This document shows positions 1-8,278 of a DNA stretch of 64,000 bases, in pieces (position 1 is the first letter of the stretch; every line of letters starts with the position of its first letter). Under the pieces are notes generated by a model. The model was not told the origin of the DNA. It searched no databases and saw only the letters and a program-made list of their open reading frames with translations. The stretch is from Salinicola corii (GTDB taxonomy: Bacteria; Pseudomonadota; Gammaproteobacteria; Pseudomonadales; Halomonadaceae). A program made the position numbers and the translations under genes. Location of the stretch: NCBI RefSeq assembly GCF_008298015.1, contig NZ_VTPX01000001.1, positions 372,001 through 436,000 of the forward strand, given 5' to 3'.

Positions 1-1
1 C

Positions 2-250
2 AGGGACAGCCGCCCGGTGTTACTGACACTCGTGCTGGTCAACTGCCTGGTGGTCATGTTTCTGGGCGGGCTGAGTCTGTATACCATCGCCTATCGCGTA
101 CCGGTGGAATCGCTGGCGTGGATGAATAGTGATTGGATATTGATGTTGCTCATCTATGCCGTGATCGCCATGACCCATGGTATTTCCAGGCTCGATGGCT
201 ACCTGCACGATCTCTACCTGATCGGTACGCTGAGTCGAACCGCGGGGTAG
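2..250 (+). CDS. C-terminal part of a small membrane protein
   Basis: The frame is open to the left edge of the window and stops at a TAG, so the true start is probably outside; an in-frame GTG at 17 is the only internal candidate. Two hydrophobic segments are visible, one directly after the edge (rich in L/V/C) and one around the ILMLLIYAVIAM stretch, followed by a short polar tail. I do not recognise the family. It could be a DUF-type two-helix membrane protein or the end of a larger transporter or sensor. Nothing in the neighbourhood suggests a role. Confidence 0.5.
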   Translation, partial: RDSRPVLLTLVLVNCLVVMFLGGLSLYTIAYRVPVESLAWMNSDWILMLLIYAVIAMTHGISRLDGYLHDLYLIGTLSRTAG

Positions 251-280
251 CGGCTCTCGATGGGAGCGCCTGGCCGAGCG

Positions 281-490
281 TCATTCGCCGGAGCTTGCTT
301 CCCGCTCGGGGACGGACCAGGTGCTATGGCCGCCGGTTTCCTGGCTGTTGAGAAGTTCCACGCGTCGTCTTGCGTTGGCTTCGCGATGGTACACATCGAC
401 AGTCAGGTTGCCGTTGTGCGTATCGGTAATGGTGAAGTGCTGATGTAAGGTACCAGCCTGTTTGATTCTTACGATATAGCGCCTGAACAT
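281..490 (-). CDS. Small hypothetical protein, about 69 aa
   Basis: The reading frame starts at an ATG (reverse complement, 488-490) with an AGGA Shine-Dalgarno about 8 nt upstream, which supports this start over a longer in-frame one at 547. The protein is soluble, begins MFRRYIVRIKQAG, and contains a polar core (TITDTHNGNLTVDVYHRE) followed by a low-complexity tail. It has no signal peptide or membrane segment and I recognise no domain. It is convergent with the membrane protein to its left. The good ribosome-binding site makes it more likely real than a shadow frame, but nothing else supports it. Confidence 0.45.
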   Translation of the reverse strand: MFRRYIVRIKQAGTLHQHFTITDTHNGNLTVDVYHREANARRRVELLNSQETGGHSTWSVPEREASSGE

Positions 491-782
491 CTCGATTCCT
501 GCTTTACTTTGATTAATAGATTCTAATATAGGCTTCCGTGCGTTCAAACTGGATTCTGTTACCTCGAGGTCATGAGGCGGACGGTGCGAGTCACGAGAGG
601 CAATGCACGATAGGTCGAACGCCTCGCCGTCGACAGGGCGCCATCATTCAGTATGCCCGGCTTGTGGAGGGGGCCGTCGAGCGTTCCTCCACCAGCCATT
701 TTACCCCGGCTATCTAACCGATGTTATGTAACTCGCCTGTCTAACATGCTGTCATGCTTGAAAAATTCAAGAAGGCAAATGC

Positions 783-1513
783 ATGGGTCAGCAGGAAGGC
801 TGTATTGCCCTCCATTTTAGTCACTACGGAAAACTCTCGGAAAATGATCGCCGTCAGCTCGATGCCCTGGAAGGTGCCTCGACGAGTATTGCCAAGGGGC
901 AAGTGCTCTGGCACGAGGGCGACATTGCGCGGGACTTCTGTGCCTTGCAAAGTGGATGGGCCTATTCGTTTCGCCACCTGGAGGGTGGGCCCGCCATATT
1001 CTGGAGATCTACCTGCCCGGCGATGTCATCGGACTGCACAAATTCCCGTTCAAGCAGAGGCTCTCCAGCGTGGCCATGCTCGAAGATGGCGAGGTTCGAT
1101 CGGTCGCCAATCGGCAGCTGCTGAACCTGTTTCGTGAATCGATCCGCCTTACCCCGGCCTGCTTCGCGGTCTGCTCGTATCAGCAGGCGGTGCTGAGTGA
1201 GAGGTTGATCCACCTTTCCCGGCGGAGTGCTCGCCAACGAGTGGCGTATCTGTTGTTCGAGATAGGCTGCCGTCTGCGGCGCAACAACGAAGAGATGCTG
1301 CGGGAGCGCTTTCGTTTGCCGCTATCCCAGCAGCAGCTTGCGGATGCGCTGGGACTGTCTCCGGTGCATGTCAGTCGCACGCTGACGGCGTTCCGTCAGG
1401 AAGGGCTGCTCAGGCTCGCGCGTGGTTGGGTGCACATGCTCGATATACAGGCGCTGGCTTGCGAGGGAAGTGTTGTAGGCTGTCTGCAGGATCGTGTGGT
1501 TCAGGCGGTTTGA
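783..1513 (+). pseudogene. Crp/Fnr-family transcriptional regulator, frameshifted
   Basis: The first frame (ATG 783) encodes the start of a cyclic-nucleotide-binding-like beta-roll (KGQVLWHEGD..ARDFCALQSGW). Near 988-993, in the run GGGCCCGCC, the protein continues in another frame with HILEIYLPGDVIG, the linker helix, and a C-terminal winged helix with the Crp-type recognition motif LSQQQLADALGLSPVHVSRT. A single missing base in this G/C run explains the break; both halves together have the normal length of about 240 aa. The gene sits alone between a 290-bp upstream gap and a convergent AhpD-like gene. It is either a recent pseudogene or an assembly or sequencing error. The effector-binding and DNA-binding halves are otherwise well preserved. 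Confidence 0.8.
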
Positions 1514-1630
1514 ATGCTGGCGCTCCACCCATGATCCGATTGAGCGGGGAGGCGACGGGCCGATTCCGGCAGGCTTGCCTGAATGTGTGCTTTCCTAAGA
1601 GGCAAGTGCTGAAGGGTAACCTCCATGCAC

Positions 1631-1660
1631 AAAAACCCCGCCCTCGTCGATGACGAGAGC
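1631..1660 (-). terminator. Rho-independent terminator for the AhpD-like gene
   Basis: Read on the minus strand, a 9-bp stem with one mismatch (GCTCTCGTC / GACGAGGGC, 3-nt loop) is followed by GGCGGGG and five T residues. It lies about 30 nt beyond the stop of the minus-strand AhpD-like gene. Confidence 0.6.
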
Positions 1661-1692
1661 GAGTCGAGATGAAGCCAAGTGCCGAGTTCGGA

Positions 1693-2103
1693 CTAGACGG
1701 CGGCGCGGCGCGAGGCGCGGCTCAGTGCGCTGGTCATTTCGATGGCCATGGTCAGATCCGCTAGTTCCCGCGGGGAGAACGCGTTCAACGCCAGCTTGCG
1801 AGTTGTCGGATTAGCGGGGCGGAAATGGGTGAAGGACTCACACCATGCCAATGCCGCTTTCTCTCTCTCGTCGAACTCGTCGGATTCAGCCCAGGCGGTC
1901 AATGCCATCAGCTTGCTGGGGGAGATGCCCAGCGCTTCGGCCTGCTCGCGGCGGAAGTGCGTGCAGCTCAGGCAGCCGTTGATTTGTGAGGCACGCAATT
2001 CGGCCAGACAGCGAATGGAGGGATCCAGCGAACAGGCGTGTAGCGATCTCGCGGATTTGTCGATGTTCTTGACATCGATCGTTTGCCACTTGTCTGCGTT
2101 CAT
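1693..2103 (-). CDS. AhpD-like / carboxymuconolactone decarboxylase family protein
   Basis: The 136-aa protein shows the AhpD-fold core with a CxxC pair (NGCLSCTHFRREQA, around residues 43-56), preceded by LRASQING and followed by a helix containing LTAW and FDEREKAALAW, all typical of the carboxymuconolactone decarboxylase/AhpD peroxidase family. In the family the CxxC and a nearby His form a thiol redox site that reduces peroxides or acts as a disulfide reductase. Here the His lies two residues after the second Cys rather than at the usual spacing. The C-terminus (RASRRAAV) also departs from the common family ending, so the exact activity is uncertain. It is a single gene with its own terminator. 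Confidence 0.75.
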   Translation of the reverse strand: MNADKWQTIDVKNIDKSARSLHACSLDPSIRCLAELRASQINGCLSCTHFRREQAEALGISPSKLMALTAWAESDEFDEREKAALAWCESFTHFRPANPTTRKLALNAFSPRELADLTMAIEMTSALSRASRRAAV

Positions 2104-2230
2104 CTCAGTCTCCTGAATTCAGGTGTCGTGCGATTAAACGACTATCGTTCTCAACTTTCCACAGCTTCGATTAGAAAGTTCAATGGCGGTTAAAGGTTGA
2201 AACTATGGTTTAGCCGGGAAATGTCTTGAA

Positions 2231-2248
2231 ACACCCCGCGGAGCGGGG
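2231..2248 (-). terminator. Terminator after the DUF883 gene
   Basis: CCCCGC and GCGGGG form a perfect 6-bp GC stem with a 3-nt loop just past the stop of the minus-strand DUF883 gene. On that strand it is followed by TGTTTC, a short and imperfect T tract. Confidence 0.5.
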
Positions 2249-2260
2249 CATTTCCATGCG

Positions 2261-2584
2261 CTAGCGACGACTGATCAACAAGCCGACTATAGCGCCAGTC
2301 AATGTGGCGACACCGATGCTGGACCATGGGTGTTCGCGAACATAGCGGTCGCAGTTGTTGAGAGACTGATTGGCGGAGCGCTTGAAGCGGCGATTGCGGC
2401 GACGCGCGTCGACTGCCATGCGAGAGTACTGCTCCTCGCTTTTTATTCGTGCCTCCTCGATCGCGTCCTGCGCATCGTCTCTCAGGTCACGCCCCAACGC
2501 CTGTCCTTGCTCGCCGATATCATGCAGATCGTCGCGAATGCGATCGGCGCGGGCTTGCTGGTCTTCACGCTTGAATAGGCTCAT
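2261..2584 (-). CDS. DUF883 (ElaB/YqjD-type) inner-membrane-anchored protein
   Basis: The 107-aa protein has a long charged amphipathic helix rich in Asp, Glu, Arg and Ala, followed by a single C-terminal membrane segment (SSIGVATLTGAIVGLLI) ending in RR. This is the layout of the ElaB/YgaM/YqjD family, whose Escherichia coli members are stationary-phase, tail-anchored membrane proteins, YqjD binding ribosomes. The motif YVREHPWSSIGVA is characteristic. It is divergent from the LysE gene. A CsbD protein with a similar glycine-rich C-terminal anchor is encoded at 20072. Confidence 0.85.
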   Translation of the reverse strand: MSLFKREDQQARADRIRDDLHDIGEQGQALGRDLRDDAQDAIEEARIKSEEQYSRMAVDARRRNRRFKRSANQSLNNCDRYVREHPWSSIGVATLTGAIVGLLISRR

Positions 2585-2758
2585 GTTTCACCTCCCTGAT
2601 GGATGGGCCTGAGTGCGTATGACAGCGTAGTCGTTGTGAAGTGCCCGCGCTGCCACAATTATCCTGGGTCCCGGAACTAGCCTCCGATGGGCGGTTCCTG
2701 CCACGATCGTCCGGTATAGTCGGCAGACGAATATCCATGGCGGAAACAGGAAGCCTAC

Positions 2759-3367
2759 GTGTCGTTGCAACTCTGGTTGTCTCTTCTGGCGATCTGCGCC
2801 CTCGGTGCCATGTCGCCCGGTCCCAGTCTGGCCATGGTAATGCAGAACACACTGGGGGGCGGGCGCAGGTGCGGGGTGATTGCTGGCGTCACCCATGCTT
2901 TGGGTGTCGGTCTGTATGCCGGGTTGACGGTGCTGGGGCTGGCGGCGGTCATCGTTCACCAGCCTTGGCTTTATCGGCTGGTGACCTGGGGTGGTGCTTG
3001 CTATCTGGCGTGGCTGGGAATTCAGGCGCTGCGGGCCAGCGGCAGCGGTGGTTTCAGCGTGACTCACAGAAGCAGCGACTGGCGTCGCGCCATGCGCGAT
3101 GGCCTGCTGGTGGCGCTGGGCAACCCGAAGTTGATCGTGTTCTTCGTCGCATTGTTGAGCCAGTTCGTCAGCGCCGATCTGAGCCTGGCGGGTCGTTGGT
3201 TGATCGTTGCGACCGCGACCCTGGTGGATGGCGGTTGGTACGTGCTGGTGGCGCTGCTGCTGTCGCATTCCCGCGTGTTGCCGTGGTTGCAGCGGCACGC
3301 GGCGTGGATTCATCGGCTGACGGGCCTTGTTCTGCTCGGGCTGGCGGCTCGCGTGGCGCTGGGCTGA
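2759..3367 (+). CDS. LysE/RhtB family amino-acid exporter
   Basis: A 202-aa hydrophobic protein with five to six membrane segments. The family signature GAMSPGPSLAMV lies in the first helix and GNPKLIVFF about residue 120, both diagnostic of LysE/RhtB exporters of homoserine, threonine or similar amino acids. The start is a GTG with AGGA about 7 nt upstream. Length matches the family (about 205 aa). It stands alone between DUF883 (divergent) and an AidB-like gene (convergent). The substrate cannot be read from the sequence. Confidence 0.85.
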   Translation: MSLQLWLSLLAICALGAMSPGPSLAMVMQNTLGGGRRCGVIAGVTHALGVGLYAGLTVLGLAAVIVHQPWLYRLVTWGGACYLAWLGIQALRASGSGGFSVTHRSSDWRRAMRDGLLVALGNPKLIVFFVALLSQFVSADLSLAGRWLIVATATLVDGGWYVLVALLLSHSRVLPWLQRHAAWIHRLTGLVLLGLAARVALG

Positions 3368-3390
3368 GCGCCGCCGCCTCTTGGTCGGGA

Positions 3391-5049
3391 TTATGCCTCC
3401 AGGCGCTCGAGAATCGCTGCCAGAGGTGCGTCGACAGGGAGGATGCCAAAGATCGGCGAAGCATTTGCCAGCCTTGTGGCGCAAAATGTATCTGCGACGC
3501 CGTTGGGCGCGTAGCGAATCAGCAGTGCGGCCTGCAGCGTCTGCGCCATGCATTGGGCTAGCCAACGTGCCTCGGCCTGCAGTTGTCCGGGGCTGGCCGT
3601 CAAGCGCTCGTCGAGCGAGTCGATGGCGGCGTCGAAGGCCGCATGATGGCCCCGGGCGAGGTTCAGTTCCCGCCGCAATGCGTCGATGCTGGCCGGGTGG
3701 CGCTCCATGATCCTCAGCACGTCCAGGCAAATGACGTTGCCCGAGCCTTCCCAGATTGAATTGACCGGTGCCTCGCGATAGAGCCGTGCCAGCGGCGTTT
3801 CCTCGACGTAACCGATCCCCCCGAGACACTCCATCGCCTCGGCCATGAACGCCGGGCCGCGCTTGTTGTGCCAGAACTTGCCCAGCGCCGGGAGCAGTCT
3901 TGCCAGCGCGGCTTCATGCTCGTCGCTCCGGGAGCGATCCATGGCGCGCGCGCCTCGCATCGCCAGCATCAGGCTGGCCTCGGTTTCGATCTCGAGGTCG
4001 GCGACAACGCGCTGCATCAGCGGTTGATCGGCCAGCCTCCGGTCGAATACCTGACGTCCCTTCACGTGGTGCCAGACTTCGTTGACGGCCTGGCGCATCA
4101 TGCCTGCCGGTGCGGTGGCGGCATCGAGCCGTGTCTGCTGCACCATCTCTAGTATCGCGGGCACTCCCCGGCCCGGCTCTCCGACGAGTTGCACCCAGGC
4201 TCCGGCATACTCGATCTCCGCCGAAGCGTTGGCGCGATTGCCGCACTTGTCCTTGAGCCGCTGGATCTCGATGGCGTTGCGCCGGTCGTCCGGGGTGAAT
4301 CGTGGTGCCAGAAAACAGGAGAGGCCGTCGTCGGTCTGGGCCAGGGTGAGAAAGGCGTCCGACATCGGCGCGCTGCAGAACCACTTGTGGCCGTCGAGCC
4401 GGTACCACTCGCCGGTACCGGGCGAGGTCACCGGCCGCGCCCGTGTGGTATTGCGGCGCACGTCGCTGCCACCCTGCTTTTCGGTCATCGCCATGCCGAA
4501 GGTGTTGGTGCTTTTCCGCTCGGCGGGGATGGCGGCGGGGTCGTAATCGCGACCCAGCAGCCGGTTCTGCCAGCCCTCGCTCTCCGGCAGCTGCCGCAGC
4601 ACCGGCATGGCGGCGTGGGTCATGGTGATCGGACAGCAGAAGCCCGGTTCGGCCTGGGTCAGCAGGTAGAGCGCGGCGACATGGGCCTGATGACCACCGT
4701 CATGCTCGCGTTCCCAGGCGACGGCGTGCCAGCCATCGCCAATCGCGAGCGCCATCAGCGCGTGGTAAGCGGGATGGTAGTCGACCTCGTCCAGGCGACG
4801 ACCGTGACGATCGAAAGTGTGTAGCTGGGGCGGGAACCGGTTGGCCTGCTCGCCCCAGCGCTGGATGTCGGGCTCGCCCAGACGCCGGCCCAACGGCGCC
4901 AGGCGCTCGCCGACCCAGGCCGGCGCGAACTGTGACAGCGTTTCGCGCAAGGGACGATCGTCTCTCCACAGGTCGCATTCAAGATCTGCGGCAGGCTGGT
5001 TCTCGACGCAGTGCGTAGTCAGTTCGGTGCGGGGCGCATAGTCGGTCAT
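3391..5049 (-). CDS. aidB: AidB-like acyl-CoA dehydrogenase family flavoprotein
   Basis: A 552-aa protein, close to the length of E. coli AidB (about 541 aa) and longer than ordinary acyl-CoA dehydrogenases. It carries the flavin-binding stretch MAMTEKQGGSDVRRNTT, the DGHKWFCSAP motif, and the C-terminal GGIGYVEETPLARLYREAP, all typical of the AidB subfamily. AidB is an FAD protein of the adaptive response to alkylation damage and binds DNA, with weak isovaleryl-CoA dehydrogenase activity in vitro. Here it is a single gene with no ada gene nearby. A role in fatty or branched acyl-CoA oxidation is the alternative. Confidence 0.85.
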   Translation of the reverse strand: MTDYAPRTELTTHCVENQPAADLECDLWRDDRPLRETLSQFAPAWVGERLAPLGRRLGEPDIQRWGEQANRFPPQLHTFDRHGRRLDEVDYHPAYHALMALAIGDGWHAVAWEREHDGGHQAHVAALYLLTQAEPGFCCPITMTHAAMPVLRQLPESEGWQNRLLGRDYDPAAIPAERKSTNTFGMAMTEKQGGSDVRRNTTRARPVTSPGTGEWYRLDGHKWFCSAPMSDAFLTLAQTDDGLSCFLAPRFTPDDRRNAIEIQRLKDKCGNRANASAEIEYAGAWVQLVGEPGRGVPAILEMVQQTRLDAATAPAGMMRQAVNEVWHHVKGRQVFDRRLADQPLMQRVVADLEIETEASLMLAMRGARAMDRSRSDEHEAALARLLPALGKFWHNKRGPAFMAEAMECLGGIGYVEETPLARLYREAPVNSIWEGSGNVICLDVLRIMERHPASIDALRRELNLARGHHAAFDAAIDSLDERLTASPGQLQAEARWLAQCMAQTLQAALLIRYAPNGVADTFCATRLANASPIFGILPVDAPLAAILERLEA

Positions 5050-5213
5050 GAGAGCTCTCCGAGGTGGCTGGTTCGAGCATAAACCGGACGTTCATCGCTG
5101 TGTCTCGCATTCGACCAATGCGGCATTCAGTCGGCGGGTCTTCCACGCCAGGGCCGAGCCCCGGGGGAGACTCGTGATACGCTGCCATCCCGTTTTCGGT
5201 CGTCAGGTTATCC

Positions 5214-5750
5214 ATGAGCACGTTTTCCATGAGCCCGTTCCCAGGGCACGAGCGAGTCATCGCCGACGAGCAGGTTCAACTCGTCGATCCGCGCAATCGA
5301 CCTTGCGGCAGTGCGTCACGAGCCATGATGCGACGCTTGAGTTGCTGGCACCGGGCGACCTATATCATCGTGCGCAATGCCGCGGGCGAGGTCTGCGTGC
5401 AGGAGCGAACGTCGATCAAGGAGACCCACCCGGGCTGGTTCGATCTGGCCGCCGGTGGAGTAGTGGGGGCGGGCGAGGCATCGCTGCCGGCTGCGCGGCG
5501 GGAGCTGTTCGAGGAGCTCGGTGTTGGTCGTGTCGAATTGATTCCCGGTGGTGAGTTCGTATTCCACGAGGCCGGCTTGAAGCTCTACGGCAGCCTCTAC
5601 TGGGTGGATTACGATGGACCTCTGCGCCTGCAACCGGAGGAAGTGGCAGCGGTGCGCTGGCTGTCGATTTCAGAGGCGTTGACGCTGGAAAAAGCGACGC
5701 CGGACACGCGCATGGCACTGGCGAGGGCCATCGCGCTCGATCGCTGGTGA
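5214..5750 (+). CDS. Nudix hydrolase, YfcD-like
   Basis: The Nudix box is intact: G-x5-E-x7-REL-x-EELGV (GGVVGAGE...RRELFEELGV, about residues 81-104). The N-terminal part (VQLVDPRNRPCGSASRAMMRR) and the following WHRATYIIV match the YfcD/IPP-isomerase-like branch rather than MutT. Such enzymes hydrolyse nucleoside-diphosphate-linked compounds; the substrate is not predictable here. The 178-aa length fits. A second in-frame Met follows closely (MSTFSM), so the start could be a few codons later. The gene precedes glutathione peroxidase on the same strand with a 105-nt gap. Confidence 0.85.
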   Translation: MSTFSMSPFPGHERVIADEQVQLVDPRNRPCGSASRAMMRRLSCWHRATYIIVRNAAGEVCVQERTSIKETHPGWFDLAAGGVVGAGEASLPAARRELFEELGVGRVELIPGGEFVFHEAGLKLYGSLYWVDYDGPLRLQPEEVAAVRWLSISEALTLEKATPDTRMALARAIALDRW

Positions 5751-5855
5751 ACTGGCGGCTGGCGTGGCACTCTTTCGAGCGGGAGCGACGCGTCGAGACA
5801 GGTTCTGGCGCGGGCCCCACCGATTTGAACTTGGCGTTCCCGGGTCGATTCATCC

Positions 5856-6350
5856 ATGTCGTTATATACGCAAGATTGTCGGACCCAGTCCGGCGAAGCC
5901 TTCAATCTGCGCGCGCTGCGTGGTCAGGTGCTGCTGGTCGTCAATGTCGCCAGCCGCTGTGGATTCACGCCGCAAATGGAGGGGCTGGAGAAACTCTACC
6001 GCGAGTACCGGGACCAGGGATTCACCGTGCTGGCGTTCCCCTGCAATCAGTTCGGACGCCAGTCGCCGGAATCGTCGGCCGGGTTCGGCGCCTTCTGCGA
6101 GCGGCGCTACGCGGTGACGTTCCCTCTGATGGAGAAGGTCAAGGTCAATGGCCGCGAGGCGCATCCGCTGTTCGTGCATCTACGCCGCCAGGCGCCCGGG
6201 GTGCTCGGTAGCACACCGATCAAATGGAACTTCACCAAGTTTCTGGTGGGGCGGGACGGGCAGGTGATACGGCGCTTCGGTCCGCGCGTCGCGCCGCGGT
6301 CGCTGCGCAGCGCCATCGAGGAGGCGCTGGATACGCCGTTCTCGGCGTGA
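5856..6350 (+). CDS. Glutathione peroxidase / thioredoxin-dependent peroxidase (BtuE type)
   Basis: A 164-aa thioredoxin-fold peroxidase. The peroxidatic Cys is C35 in NVASRCGFTPQ, with Gln65 in FPCNQFG and the KWNFTKFLV motif supplying the Trp/Asn of the catalytic tetrad. C81 in the AFCERRY segment sits in the region where a resolving Cys occurs in non-selenium homologues, so thioredoxin may be the reductant. It has no signal peptide, so it is cytoplasmic. The GRQSPE segment replaces the commoner GGQEPG, a mild deviation. It is convergent with the DUF7079-like gene. Confidence 0.9.
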   Translation: MSLYTQDCRTQSGEAFNLRALRGQVLLVVNVASRCGFTPQMEGLEKLYREYRDQGFTVLAFPCNQFGRQSPESSAGFGAFCERRYAVTFPLMEKVKVNGREAHPLFVHLRRQAPGVLGSTPIKWNFTKFLVGRDGQVIRRFGPRVAPRSLRSAIEEALDTPFSA

Positions 6351-6374
6351 ACCCGGCGCGGGCGAAATCGTCGC

Positions 6375-6779
6375 CTAGCCCGGCGGGCGCTCGCCGCGCG
6401 CGACCATGACTCGCACGCCCAGTTCGTTGAAGCGTGGCCGGCTCATCATCGTCGTCAGTCCCGAGAACAGCGACCAGGTCGTCTTGCGCCATCCCTTCAG
6501 CCTGCGATTGTGGCGGACCAGTCGCGTCAGCAGCTCGGTCTCGTCGAAGGCCCGCCATTCGCCGGCCATCGAGAGCTGGTAGCGTGCCATGACCGGCGAC
6601 ATCTCCAGCCGATAGACCCACTCCAACTGCTGTAGCGTCAGTTCGCTGGCATCGATCTCGCGGAGCATGCGGGCATAGTCGGACTCTCTCGGCTCCCGCT
6701 CGAGCCATAATGGCGATAGTGCCAGCCATAGCGCGCCACGTCGGACGACCAGCTCTTCGATCTCTTGTTCGTGGGACAT
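6375..6779 (-). CDS. DUF7079-like small protein
   Basis: The 134-aa protein starts at the ATG 6777-6779 because GGAG lies 8 nt upstream; an upstream in-frame start has no such site. The sequence VVRRGALWLALSPLWLERE, the central LEWVYRLEMSPV and MAGEWRAFDETEL follow the pattern of a small family of unknown function (DUF7079) in which an alternating Trp/Leu helical pattern is conserved. There is no signal peptide or membrane helix. The gene is convergent with glutathione peroxidase and divergent from fabV. Some relatives are found near toxin-immunity genes, but no toxin is visible here. Confidence 0.6.
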   Translation of the reverse strand: MSHEQEIEELVVRRGALWLALSPLWLEREPRESDYARMLREIDASELTLQQLEWVYRLEMSPVMARYQLSMAGEWRAFDETELLTRLVRHNRRLKGWRKTTWSLFSGLTTMMSRPRFNELGVRVMVARGERPPG

Positions 6780-7047
6780 GGGGCTTTCTCCGCTCTCTGG
6801 ATTCGCCCGGCGCGTGGGCGAGCCATCTTCGAATACCCGGGCGAGAGAGACAAGTCCGGCATAGAAAGAGGCCGGAAGGCGAAATGCCATACCCTAGGGG
6901 CGGCATGGCCCTGGTGGCGATGGTGCGGGCGAGTTCGCCCCCGCTTTCGCCACCCTGTTAGAATGCGCTCGGTAAGCATTCGATCAATGCCACCTCCCGG
7001 CACGCTTCGCCGGGGCTTCCGTTTCGCTGTAGAAGACGAGGTTAGAC

Positions 7048-8247
7048 GTGATCATCAAGCCCAAGGTTCGCGGTTTCATCTGTACCACGACGCATCCGCT
7101 CGGCTGCGAGCGCAACGTACTCGAACAGATCGAGACCACTCGCGCCAACCTGAGCGGTGGCAAGGCGGGCCCGCGCAACGTGCTCGTCATTGGTGCCTCC
7201 AGCGGCTACGGGCTGGCAGCCCGCATCACCGCGGCTTTCGGCTACGGCGCCGATACGCTGGGCGTGTTTTTCGAGAAGCCGGCGACCGAGAGCAAGCCCG
7301 GCACGGCGGGATGGTACAACTCGGCCGCCTTCGACAAGTTCGCCAAAGCCGAGGGGCTCTACAGCAAGTCGATCAATGGCGACGCGTTTTCCCACGCGGT
7401 TCGCGACAAGGCGATCGAGCTGATCCGCGAGGACATGGGCCAGATCGACCTGGTGGTCTATTCGCTGGCCTCGCCGGTCCGCAAGTTGCCGGATAGCGGA
7501 GAACTCAAGCGCTCCAGTCTCAAGCCGATCGGCGAGACCTACACCGCGACCGCCATCGATACCAACAAGGATACGATTACCGAGGCATCCGTCGAGCCGG
7601 CGACCGAGCAGGAAGTGGCCGATACCATCGAGGTGATGGGCGGCCAGGACTGGGAGCTGTGGATGGATGCGCTGGACAAGGCGGGCGTGCTGGCGCCGGG
7701 CGCCAGGTCCGTGGCGTTCAGCTATATCGGCACCGATATCACCTGGCCGATCTACTGGCACGGTGCCCTCGGCAAGGCGAAAGAGGATCTCGATCGCGCC
7801 GCCGGCGAGATCGACGCACGCCTCAAGGCCAGCGGTGGTGGTGCCAACGTGGCCGTGCTCAAGTCCGTGGTCACTCAGGCCAGCGCCGCGATCCCCGTCA
7901 TGCCGCTCTATATCTCCATGGTCTACAAGGTGATGAAGGAACAGGGCGTCCACGAGGGCACCATCGACCAGCTCAATCGTCTGTTCGGCGAGCGTCTCTA
8001 TGCCGAGGGCGAACCCGAGGTGGATGAGGCTGGACGCCTGCGTCTGGACGATTGGGAGCTGCGTGACGACATCCAGCAGGCGTGCAAGGATCTGTGGCCG
8101 CAGGTGACCAGCGACAATCTGTTTGCGCTGACCGATTACGCCGGCTACAAGCACGAGTTTCTCAAGCTGTTCGGCTTCGAGCGCGACGACGTGGACTACG
8201 AGGCCGACGTCGACCCGAAGGTCGAATTCGACGTCGTCCAAGTCTGA
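7048..8247 (+). CDS. fabV: Enoyl-[acyl-carrier-protein] reductase FabV
   Basis: A 399-aa protein, the normal length of FabV/TER enzymes, with [10 protein letters not shown] at the N-terminus, the NADH-binding motif GASSGYG (residues 49-55) and the active-site pair Y236-x8-K245 ([10 protein letters not shown]), the spacing that distinguishes FabV from FabI. It reduces trans-2-enoyl-ACP in the last step of each fatty-acid elongation cycle and is typically insensitive to triclosan. The start is a GTG with GAGG 6 nt upstream. No fabI is seen in the window, so it may be the main or only enoyl reductase. Confidence 0.95.
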   Translation: MIIKPKVRGFICTTTHPLGCERNVLEQIETTRANLSGGKAGPRNVLVIGASSGYGLAARITAAFGYGADTLGVFFEKPATESKPGTAGWYNSAAFDKFAKAEGLYSKSINGDAFSHAVRDKAIELIREDMGQIDLVVYSLASPVRKLPDSGELKRSSLKPIGETYTATAIDTNKDTITEASVEPATEQEVADTIEVMGGQDWELWMDALDKAGVLAPGARSVAFSYIGTDITWPIYWHGALGKAKEDLDRAAGEIDARLKASGGGANVAVLKSVVTQASAAIPVMPLYISMVYKVMKEQGVHEGTIDQLNRLFGERLYAEGEPEVDEAGRLRLDDWELRDDIQQACKDLWPQVTSDNLFALTDYAGYKHEFLKLFGFERDDVDYEADVDPKVEFDVVQV

Positions 8248-8278
8248 TTTCGACGCACCAGCGCATGAACCATCGAGC

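Noticed and set aside
2588-3829. 413-aa open frame on the minus strand
   Set aside because: It overlaps lysE and the end of aidB in different frames and has low-complexity Arg/Gln composition.
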